DNA from: Bolinopsis microptera
Taxonomy: Eukaryota; Ctenophora; Tentaculata; Lobata; Bolinopsidae
Assembly (NCBI RefSeq): GCF_026151205.1
Contig: NC_087073.1
Span: 11,625,578 to 11,689,577, forward strand
DNA: 64,000 nt
Reading direction: 5' to 3'
A program made the position numbers and the translations under genes. Positions 1-44,912 of the stretch are shown one piece after another; positions within the stretch are counted from its first letter, which is position 1, and every line of letters starts with the position of its first letter. The notes under the pieces were generated by a model, which saw only the letters and a list, made by a program, of their open reading frames with translations, was not told the DNA's origin and did not search any database.

Positions 1-34755
<34,755 letters not shown>

Positions 34756-35355
34756 CGGTAGCATTACGTATTTACGCGTACATGTTGCATTGGTGTATTT
34801 CGCTTTTTGGGACATTTTCTGTGGATTCTAAGGCAAAATCGATATGGTCTTATAATCCAGGCATAAAGTTTTCGATAATTCAGAAAATTAAACGTGTCCT
34901 ATTTTACTAAGTCTGGTTATGATCCTTAAAGATCACAATATTAATACCGTAACAGAATAATTGCTGAGGCGAAGTTTTAATTTGAGGCTATAATTTTAGA
35001 TAACTGCATTGCTTTTGTAAATATTTCAGTACTATTTCGTGTGACTGACTACATAACAATGGTGCACCATTGTCGCATTTGACTCTCAAGAAGTTCTAAA
35101 CATGGAACTGCATACTGGAGTTTGTTAATTATTGAATTATTTATGCGATATATTTACCTTTGTCATTCTCCGTCTTCATGATCATTAATAATATGAATAT
35201 AATCATTTGTTATTCACTGCAATTTCATGGGTTTTTATGGTTTACAAACAATAGAAATCGGAACTGTACAAGAAAAAATACAAGAAAGCGTTGGCTGTTA
35301 GAGGGCTGTTACCTAACAGCTGGCTTTTTGCTGTGTTAATTTACAAGGCCTCGTC

Positions 35356-35430
35356 CAGTGACCAGTTCTTGAGTCCTCGTCCAGTGACAAGTCCTCGTCC
35401 AGTGACAAGTCCTCGTCCAGTGACCAGTCT
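35356..35430. repeat. Minisatellite, 18-bp unit AGTCCTCGTCCAGTGACA
   Basis: About four copies of an 18-base unit, alternating CAAGTCC and CCAGTCT variants. Confidence 0.85.
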
Positions 35431-36559
35431 TCACAATTCTATAAGGTTTCGTGCCCTGATCAATATTGATTAAAAAGCGCTCCAGCACATACGATCGCTA
35501 AAATGCCTGTCCGTAACATCCTAACTGACAAGGTAAGTTGATGAAATTGACCATTAGAAAGCTTAACAAAACGAAAAGTTGTATTTTCAAAATCCTGTCC
35601 CATTTTCAAATATGAAAATTTCTGAACACAAATTTGACAGATTGGATGAACTTTTTGCCCAGAAACCAATTAGTAAGTTAATTGATGATGATATGAAACC
35701 AAATTGAGGTACTGGGAGTCAAAATCCCGAATAAAATTGCAAAATCATTTTGTCCCAATCTCTGTCCCGTTTTCAGTTTTTGTTACCTGGGGACCCCAGG
35801 CTATTATGTTCATTAACATAGAATAGAGATTAGGTTGGAGGACTTCGCCGCTTCGACGCGCCGCGCAAACTAGCATTCTTGCTTCGCAAACTAGCATTCT
35901 TGCCTCGTCGACAATCGTTGCTCTGCTTCGCAGAGCAACGATCTCGACGGATTGACATCGTCAATCAAAGATTACAGATTAGCAATAAGGCGGAATGACA
36001 GGCTGAGCGCGGCCCAGTAAAGTTTTTGAAGATGAAATTTCCAAGACCGAAATTTTACAGTTTTGACTGATTTTTCAGATCACCCGTAACCAATAAGTAA
36101 GTCAACTATAAATGCCAAATGACACGATTAAGGTGCTGGAAGTTTGATTTTGGTCGGAGGAAGCCCAAAGCAGAAAGCTTAACAAAACGAAAAGTTGTAT
36201 TTTCAAAAACCTGTCCCATTTTCAAATATGTAATTACAAGACCGTCGACGAGTCCAACTCGGTGCGCGTCCTGGTAGGTTATAAACCTACAAACACGTAT
36301 TGGAGGACTTCGCTTGACGGATGTTACTCGTTTAAATTTCTTCGAAGTAGCGCGCGCCGCTTTCTTCTCGAAATTAAGCCCGATGGCACGTGCTACGAAG
36401 TAGCGCGCACCGGGCCAAATCATTAACATTGGTTAAGGACTTCGCCCGTTCGCCTCGACGCGCCGCGCAAACTCTCATTTTTGCTAGTACTAGCATAGCA
36501 ACGATCTGGAAGGGTTGACACCGTCAATCAAAAGCACATAGTGAGGTGAAAACTTGATT

Positions 36560-36565
36560 TTTATT
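36560..36565 (-). terminator. Candidate polyA signal of gene A
   Basis: AATAAA on the minus strand about 85 bases downstream of the gene A stop codon. Confidence 0.5.
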
Positions 36566-36648
36566 CATACGAAAAAATTATTTAAATTATTTCAAAAGCC
36601 CTAATAAATTGTAAATTCTTTCAAAACTAATGCATAATGCCGTTACTC

Positions 36649-39600
36649 TTATGTAATGGTTTCATAAACGTCTGCAATACTTGCTACTTCATGTGTTAAT
36701 TCTAGACTGGGATAAAATCTTTCTGCTTGATCCAGTGAATCATTCACATAAGTGTCTTCATTTTCCCACCAAACGTCATATTCTGAATCGAGGACACAAT
36801 TAAGATGATTGAGTTTTGCAATCCTATGATATTTTTTAGCTTCATGGTCCGATTCGTATTCTTCTGAATTAGCATACACAGTTTGTTCTCTTGCTAACTT
36901 TTGTTTAGACAGCTCCACCGCTGACTTTTTATAAAGTTCACTCGCTGCATCCCAAGTTTCGTAAACTGAACTAGTAGAATAACACGATTGCAGCTCTGGT
37001 TCCTCGAGTTGCAAGGTAATTTTAGGTATTGGTGGCAATTTTGACAAGAAGATTGATGAAATCATTTCTTCGTTGTCTATTTTTACAACGGATGTTCTCG
37101 TGTCAGGAATCATGCCATAGCAATCTTCATACAATATGTTCTCTTCATCTTTAAATTGTATCTTCCGCCTTAGCAGGGTCAATGATTCCTGTGATATACT
37201 GGTACCGGAGGCTTGAATGACATTTTCTGTCTTACGACATCTTTTCCAGAGATAATATCCAACCAATGCCAGTACTGACAATCCTATTACCGTACAGACG
37301 ATGGGTAAGATAGGAGATATACTGTTCTTACCTGTAATGTAGAAGAGTTTTTAAAACTGAATTAGAAATTAGCTTAATAATTTGTGGTTACCACCATTTG
37401 ACGAGTTATTGCAATCAATCGTAATTGAACATTTGTCACCAGAATTAGAAGTGGTTTAGTTTCAGGATTTATCCTTGTCTGCCTGGTATTCTACATGCAA
37501 AATAGAAAGCACGGTTAATGTTAAAAATTTGTTGCCCCTTCCCATACTGTATTTATCGCACATCAATTACAAAAAAGGAAGCTGAATTACTTCAAAAATG
37601 TCCTGTAAATCTTTACTCATCTCGATATTTGAAGAAAAATACTTAATGTTCCATTGATTTGAAGGTAAGTCAGGGTTTGCGGTAAATCGGGGTTTGCAGT
37701 AAATCGGGGTTTGCAGTAAATCGGAGTTTGCAGTAAATCGGGGTTTGCAGTAAATCGGGGCATGGTAAATCGGGGTTTTACTGTACAATAAAATATGCCA
37801 TAAGTATAAAAAAGATATTTGAAGAAAAATACTTAATGTTCCATTGATTTGAAGGTAAGTCAGGGTTTGCGGTAAATCGGGGTTTGCAGTAAATCGGAGT
37901 TTGCAGTAAATCGGAGTTTGCAGTAAATCGGGGTTTGCAGTAAATCGGGGCATGGTAAATCGGGGTTTTACTGTACAATAAAATATGCCATAAGTATAAA
38001 AAAGTAAATATGCGCACATTTAGCACATCATCATCAATTGTCAATCTACTCCATGCTGTATTACCTTGAGCCATTGTTACAGTTGAACTTCTTGCAACAT
38101 ATCCGTCTCGAAAAGTAAATAAGCACACAAAAACATTCGGCACATCATCATCAATTGTCAATGTAGTCCATGCTGTATTACCGTAGTTAACATCTGCTGT
38201 GAAGGTAACATCTTTGATATTATGTTAATTTGAAATGTTTTTTCAAAGGAATATGTGTTTAATAAAATATCCCATTGATGAGAAATATCATAAACAAAAC
38301 ATAGTGTTTAACAGAAGGTTTCAAGATTATTTCCTGTATCATACCTATGCTAAGATCCTTTATTTCGTTGGCATTAACAAATGAGCCATCTGACATCTGT
38401 TTTTCCCATCCAATGTAATCAGGGTAAGATGTTGAATTTGCCAAACTACAGTTCAGAATCTGCTTGTTATCTTTACCAATTTTTTCATCTAGTCGAATTT
38501 CTGTAAAGGATTTAATACAGTCAAATCTCTATATATATACAGTGCCTCTCTATACCCTGAACAGGTACCTGAATATACTGGGCCTTTTCTATCCCCCCAA
38601 AATTTAAGTCAATTAGCTCGTTTTGTGCAAGAAATGTGATTTATCATAGCTTACATTTCATTTGATGATGATTTGAGTGTATATTCCATCACAATACTAC
38701 ACAAAACGTGCATATAAGGTCCTAACGGGGTGAATGGGAAGGTTATTTGAAAGGCTACAGATGTGGATTGGGATCATGTGAACCTCTCTATACCCGGGTT
38801 ATCTATAATGTGCACTTTTCGTTTTATCGAAAGGACCAGTATATAATAGAGGTTTCAATGTAATTCTAAAAAACCAAAAAGTCCAAAATAAACGTTTTGT
38901 AGAGTAAATCATCTAATCGTGATTAAAATAACATATTGTATGGAGTATGTTCTTATGCCAATTTATTGGTTAGTTACATCAACATCACCTATCACATCTA
39001 GTTTTACAGGATTCTTCATAATCCCAGAATCTCCAAAGTCAAATACACAATAGTAGGTACCATCATCTGATGGACCAACTTTTCCAATGGTATAAACAGT
39101 CGATATATTATCTGGTCTTAAAGCAATTTCCTGACAGTTAATTGTGTTATAATTTGATTTCTATAGGTTTATACTATGTCAAGAGGTTACACAACTTTTA
39201 TAGAATTGTCTTAATTTTAGCTATGATTTTGGTAAACAAAATCCAATAATAGTGCATATTAATTTAATAGAAAGCTGGTGTGCAGTACAGTGTCATTAAT
39301 CTGTTTATCCTTTGTTGTCCAATATGCTGACTTCAAGACAAGGTTCCCCGGAACAACTCTGCAAGAAAGATTTACTCCACTGCCTGTTTTTGCCACTATG
39401 TCTTTAGAACTAATAGCTGGAAAATATATTCAAAGTTTCAAATTTACACTGATAAAGTTAACTTTTATTGTTGTTAATTTCAGTGGCGAATTCAGAAACC
39501 AAATTGATCCAGCCTCCTATCCAGAGATATCTTTTCTTGTCAGCAATTTTTGATTTATTCTATTTTACACTTAATTTCATTAGCAACAGCCGAAATTCTG

Positions 39601-42600
39601 TTATTAGTTGACATCCATTGTTTCCTAGTATATAATAATCAAAAGCTTTGTCTTTGTTACAAACCTAATTTCTTCAGCGTATGTGTTGATTTCAGTGAAT
39701 AACCGGAAATATTGTACGCCACTAAGAATGTTTTGTTGCTTGTTACGTTCCCCATCATCATCAATTCTGTCGTTTCTTTGATGTGCGACACAGATATTCT
39801 GTTCAAAATTCCAACAGTATTTTGGGGCTTTGTCTCTAAACCTAATATGGAATGCAGTTTTACTTCCTTTTAGTTTATCTAGCACATGAACGGTATGGTT
39901 TTTGAAAAATATCAGTTCTATGACGCACTGCAAGCCGACATTCAGACCATAATATTCAAAGACTAATATTTTAATCGTTTTAATTTTCAATAATTACTTT
40001 TCAGTGAGCGTGTTTTCGATTCTGAAGCAGTTTTGTCAGTCAGGCGAACAAAGCAGTAGCTGGGTCTCAGTGACTTTAGCACAGTATTGGCATTCCCACC
40101 AACTGCTTTACCTTGACTATTCTGCCACTCAGTTGAGGCAATCTCAATACTGTTGTCATTAATCAATACCTCACATCTTACCATCGTAGTAGGGTTTATT
40201 CCAGAACATGATATCCCTGTTAGAAAATTATCTTCAAGCATATTATTAGGATAATGATCAATTTAAGTAAAGATTGTGAATACATATCTGCTTCTTCACT
40301 TATTGTAGAACAAGTTAGTGAGATCAACGTCTAGCAATGAAATAGTAGCTATAATGGATTACTACATAATATTTAATGATTAAAATCGAGAGGCACGTGT
40401 ATTTAAATATTTAATGATTCTTTCGTACATGCTTAATGTTGAGTCAATTCTTTGAACAATACACTAAAACCTTCAAAAGTCTCCATTACCTATGACATCA
40501 GTTCCATCCCCCGTAAAAACAAACTTAGCCTCTGTGTCGTAGTTGTCATCTAAGGACAACTTCAGCTCGAAAGAGCCTGCATTAACATCTGCCAGATTAT
40601 CTCCGTAAACTGCATAGCTGTCGACTGATATTTTCTCGTTAAGACCTTGTATTTTGCTTAACACTGTGGTCTTTGTCCAATTTCCGATCAGTTGCGTCGA
40701 TCCTTTAGTATCTGTTTTTAATTAAATTGTCAGTATCTTTATCAAGAACTACTCATTCTACCATTTGAGTACATATTGTATGATTTTGCTAAATATTTTT
40801 GGTGCATTATGAATGGGTCCCATTGACCGTCTTCTCTTGTATGTTAGCTTCTTTTATACATAATATATTTCCTAATAAAAACCACTGTTTAGATATTAAC
40901 TACTAGCATGGCTATACATATTTCTAAAACATCTGTAAGAAAGTAAGAACTGCGTGGTTCCACAGAGTACCTATTGCATCAGCTATCACCGATATGTTGA
41001 TTATTTGGTCATTACTGAGGGTCAGCTGACAATAATACATCCCTTCATTATTTAGAGAGAGTGATTTGATTGCAAGCAACGCTTTATTTCCCGGTCCAGT
41101 CTTCCTATCATAGAGTATCGACTTGTCTATCACTGGAATATATGGTTATTATGATGGCTTAAGTTATTAATAACTGACATCTTAGATATAAAGCATGTTG
41201 TTAAGTTTATCTGCTTACCACGTGCCAGGCACGTGTCAGGCACTCACATGATTCATTTGCGATGTTGGGATAGAACCATTTAGCGCTGTTCAGTTTGTGT
41301 TCCAGATTGTGCAACTCTACCCACATCTCAGCGCTCTCGTTTGCTTTGCTGACTGCATTTTTTTTCTCGATCTGAAGAAGTAGACAAAATTTATTAAACT
41401 AACCGATTGATTTACAGCTATTTATTAAATGTAAAGTTTTAAAGTTAGAAGTTTGCATAGCAGTGTTTAGTGTTTGCAGAGAGAGTTTAAAAGTTTAGAA
41501 ATGTTTAAATCTAATTTGTAAATCTAATTTCATTCTTTTTACCGTAACAACATCCAAGAAAGAGGTTGCAGTGAAGTTGCGAAATCCGCTTATCTCGAAA
41601 ACACAGGTATAGTTTGAGTCGTCAGAGAGTGATGCTGTTTCTACAGTAAAAGTCACCAAACTTCGTGACGTGGCTGATCTTTTCAAGAGTAAACCTGAGA
41701 TATTGCCCGCTAGCAGCTGATAGTTATTTAGGCGCACTGTCGCTGGTCCTTGTACGTAACTAAATAAGTAGGTACCTAGCTATTTCATATATCATTACAA
41801 GTTTTATATTCTGGTGGGTTATAATTCAGTTTTCTGCAAATTATCACAGTATTTATGGAATTAATAAAATCAAAATCTTAATTCCCATACTCTTGATATC
41901 GCATGATATTTTGCAGAGTACAACCTAGAAAATTGAGCCAGTCAAATGTTTTATTCCGTAACGACGCTCATCGCTATTCACTAATCCAAACTCAGTTACT
42001 TAACAAATTCATTAGTCTAGACGTCTAAATTCTCTATTTTTCTGCGGAATTTAAATCAGAAACACGTTTGAAATGGTTGTCGTGAACTTGTTGATGAGGA
42101 ATAATAGTATTGATTAACCAACCTGTTGAATCCGTCCAGTATGCTGAATCAAACTTGTGGTAAATTCCAGTTGATAACTCGCAAGATAACTCGGTGGTGT
42201 CACCTTCTATCACCACTACATCAGTTTTGAATATTGCTGAAATTAAAATACATTTATGCTTCTATCTTGAAACGCCTTACAAATACAGGAGGTGTAAAAT
42301 AAAGATGAAAATATCTATTACATCATTGTGTTTAAAGCTAAAAGACACAGTCGACTCACTAAAAACGTCAAGGAGTACGTAGCCCTGTATATTTGATTTG
42401 TTACCAAACCAAAAAGTGCAGGTGTAGTTCCCAACGTCTTTAGACGTTACATTGAGCAATGTTAACACACTTTTCTGCTTATGTTTCTCTGCTTTACTGT
42501 GTTCTACCGTACTTCCATCGATCGTGCTCCCTTGAAAAGTGTTAACAAATTCATGACTCAATGTTTACTGCGACTTTTCTGTGTCCGAAATAATTTTGTT

Positions 42601-44490
42601 AAACTGCTAGTCGCTGAACTGCTGAAGTTCGAATGTACAAAAGTCAAAAACTACAATTTTGCCACTTAGAGAATGTATTTCCAGGAATCTGTGAGAAGTA
42701 TTTTATAAAAAACATGTTACATACCGTTAGGATGAGTCCATTTAATGATCTGAACACCAGTGGAAACATTGTAACGTGTACAGGACAAAATCGTTGTTTC
42801 CCCAGCTAGGCTTACATTGGTGCCTCCTTGAACTCCTGAGGAAAGTAAGATCGAGGGTTATTAATCATGTAACAAGTTAAGAGCTAGTTTCTGACAGATT
42901 GCAGGTATCAATTGACGTATTGTCGTTGAACTTGGATTGGTTTTTAAATGCATGAATTTGCCAATGGGAGTGGACAGCATGATAATGACATTTACATTTA
43001 GCAACGTTTATAAAGTGTGACACGTACCACTGCTCATGTTACCGCTAATTATTTCTAATTATTGATAATAACTGCTCTTACCGCTAACATCGCAAGATTC
43101 AGGAATAAGTCCACTCCAGAATGCATTAGTGTCGTTGTACATACACCATGCTTCAATCCTAGTACCTTCATTACATGTCATGGTTATTCTACTTGTGTTG
43201 CTGGACACAGCAATGTCTCCGAACCTCATCACTCCACATCCTGCCACCAAATACCAAGTTACAGAGCGCACATGTAGAATGTAGATAAAACCAAAAACAT
43301 CAATACTTGACTATCAGAACTAGAATCTATCTGATGTAAGGTTACTGAAACATTAACTCTTTTTTGGCCCAGCATGCAAGCAGATGCTTTGTGGAGCTAT
43401 TAAAAGTTTCTCATTTGTAATTACCCAGTTGAAGTCTATTAGTGATGTGTACAAGTGTCTGCTTATCAGTCTCGTCGTTCAACAGGAGAACACTTGTAAA
43501 TCTGGCACTTTTTATTGGTCCTAGCTTAAACATCTGGTCTGTATTATGCATCGTAACACCACCTGAAGTAGCGGTGTTAAATATTTACGTGTGTGGTATC
43601 TACATTCCATGGTTCTGGACTTAATTAGCAAGAACCAACTTGTCTGGCCAGATTTTGTGACATAGTTTGATTAATTTGTAGTTTATGGGCGAATCACGAA
43701 GTGGTGAAGAGTTTTGTAGACTAGATTGTACCTTTGACAGGTTCAGACCAGACATTGCTAGAATCTGAGTCTTTTCCCTCAAACAGGACTCTGTCGTAGG
43801 TTACAATTAGTGAAGAAGACTTCTTTTTCATTTCAATTGTCTGGCTTTTGTTAAAACCTGAGTTTTCAAAGATTAGCAGGTTGTTCAATTGAATTCGCTG
43901 AATTTTACCTTGACTGTGACTGTAAGTCACCTCAATACAGTTCAATGAAGTAGATTCGACATTGAAGATTAGGCGATACATTTCTTAATAAACTAACCTT
44001 CATCAAGAAAATTCCACGTCAAGAAATGTCCCTGTAGGGAAATGTAAAGTTGAAAGTAGTAGCTCTTCCAGTAGACTATATCTCCAGACAGTTGATTGAG
44101 AGGAGATGAGAAGTTTAGAACTAGAGTAAACTTGTTGTTGCTCAGTGGCAAATCACTGGTAGTCTAGCAGGGTGTGGTAGCTTGAGTAAGGGTGATATTT
44201 TAAATTGTTCGGTTACGATATAAGGTTATCAAGTATCCTTGTTTAACTTTAATCGATTTAGGAAGTAAGCTCCTAACAATTCTTGTCTCGACTACTATTT
44301 GAATCTACCAATTCAGTAAATTAACGAATAGTATATTCTTTATTGAAATATAATTTTACCGAGTACTCAATCTTGGTGGATCGTTTTGTTGTTCTTTGGT
44401 TCAATTTTAAAGTTTCGTTCCTAGTCAGATCTAATTCTTCACCGACTTTGTCCCCAAACTTCCAGTATCCAATTATTAAGGGTACTTTTG
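36649..44490 (-). CDS. Receptor gene A: LamG-like/sushi/Ig type I membrane protein, first exon not found
   Basis: Paralogue of receptor B and tandem with it. About 19 exons encode about 1,210 residues from the first recognised exon: a LamG/concanavalin-like domain (1-183, with YWKFGDKV and NKFTLVLNF), a sushi module (184-236, ending WSGLIPESC), three Ig-like domains (237-530; Cys pairs and DVGNYTCTF, DDSNYTCVF, NEGMYYCQL signatures), an unassigned Cys-containing region (531-677), a module resembling the farnesoic acid O-methyltransferase-like domain (678-799, ending YLWIGGWINLVSEF), two more Ig-like domains (800-985), a transmembrane helix (ISPILPIVCTVIGLSVLALV) and a cytoplasmic tail of about 200 residues with YGMI, YPSL and YETI sorting-type motifs. 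The signal-peptide exon was not found between 44491 and gene B. Function is inferred: cell-surface adhesion or recognition receptor. Confidence 0.75.
37625..38004. repeat. Direct duplication (2 x 190 bp) with 17-bp minisatellite
   Basis: Two adjacent copies (37625-37814, 37815-38004) each contain five or six units of about GTTTGCAGTAAATCGGG and end in GGGGTTTTACTGTAC. Read in reverse, that end starts CAGTAAAACCCCGATTTACC, which looks like a pogo/Tigger-type terminal repeat, the likely seed of the array. It lies in the last intron of gene A. Confidence 0.8.
38005..38064 (-). pseudogene. Partial duplicate of the last Ig exon of gene A
   Basis: Sequence just downstream of exon 38196-38065 repeats about 55 bases of it: it would encode GNTAWSRLTIDDDVLN against GNTAWTTLTIDDDVPN in the real exon. 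The copy lacks the Ig cysteine and the rest of the exon and runs into the 190-bp repeat, so it is a relic. Confidence 0.65.
38516..38862. mobile_element. Pogo/Tigger-like MITE
   Basis: TA, then CAGTCAAATCTCTATATATA at the left and its approximate complement TATATAATAGAGGTTTCAATG then TA at the right; about 343 bases, no transposase. Inner sequence (TTAGCTCGTTTTGTGCAAGA) recurs near 11900 and in part at 25700 and 26870, so the family is dispersed in this genome. It lies in a gene A intron. Confidence 0.7.
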
Positions 44491-44912
44491 CTGAAAATCA
44501 TACTCATCGTAAGTCGAAGCAGAAACAACGTTTCACATTTGAATGTACTTTATCAGCTATCAAATCCTCTTGTGTATGTTTAGTGTTTACTTTGGTATTT
44601 GATCAAATTAATTATTCCGTTGATTGCCTCAAATCGTATCATGTAAATGTCATAAGAGATCGTTCCCATATTACGTAAACCATTTCAACCCCTCCCCTTG
44701 ACTGGCTTACGTAATATGTTGACGATCCCTATGAAAGCTGTGTTTGAATCTAATTTAAGACAAAAGAACACCTTAAAACTTCAGAAATTATATAACCCTT
44801 GAAAATAGAATGATTCACACCAAATTAACAAATTAATAACACTGTTTGCTGGATCCTGCCAGTTTAATTTAAATAAATCTTTAAATTTTATTTTCCATGA
44901 AACCGAAATTAT
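44491..44912. other. Gap between receptor genes A and B
   Basis: A signal-peptide exon for gene A was expected here, but no ATG on the minus strand opens a hydrophobic frame ending in phase 1. AATAAA for gene B (minus strand, 44887-44892) lies 21 bases downstream of its stop. Nothing else recognised. Confidence 0.5.

Larger units (their letters stand above)
34756..36648. other. Convergent intergenic region with dispersed repeats
   Basis: Between the PACT gene stop and the minus-strand gene A stop. It contains an ATTAAA at 34887-34892 (possible PACT polyA signal), an 18-bp array at about 35356-35430, two diverged copies of a composite repeat (35553-35890 and 36168-36500) sharing AAAACGAAAAGTTGTATTTT and GACGCGCCGCGCAAACT, and the motif CCTGGGGACCCCAGG near 35792. 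No supported gene. Confidence 0.7.
36649..44490 (-). other. Exon map of receptor gene A
   Basis: Exons in transcript order, minus strand: 44490-44360, 44163-43998, 43983-43732, 43240-43082, 42835-42725, 42530-42360, 42236-42123, 41742-41543, 41371-41248, 41132-40971, 40711-40490, 40216-39998, 39962-39665, 39530-39463, 39416-39289, 39130-38989, 38500-38345, 38196-38065, 37331-36649. All junctions agree in phase; domain borders are phase 1, and most Ig domains are split over two exons. Least certain are the 5' ends at 42530 and 41742 and the short 39530-39463 exon, which was accepted because it alone converts phase 2 to phase 1. The last exon codes for the transmembrane helix and the whole tail. 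Confidence 0.75.

Noticed and set aside
37567-38161. Long minus-strand ORFs with TANPDLLQTPIYCK repeats
   Set aside because: Generated by the 17-bp minisatellite inside a gene A intron; only the segment 38065-38196 is a real exon.
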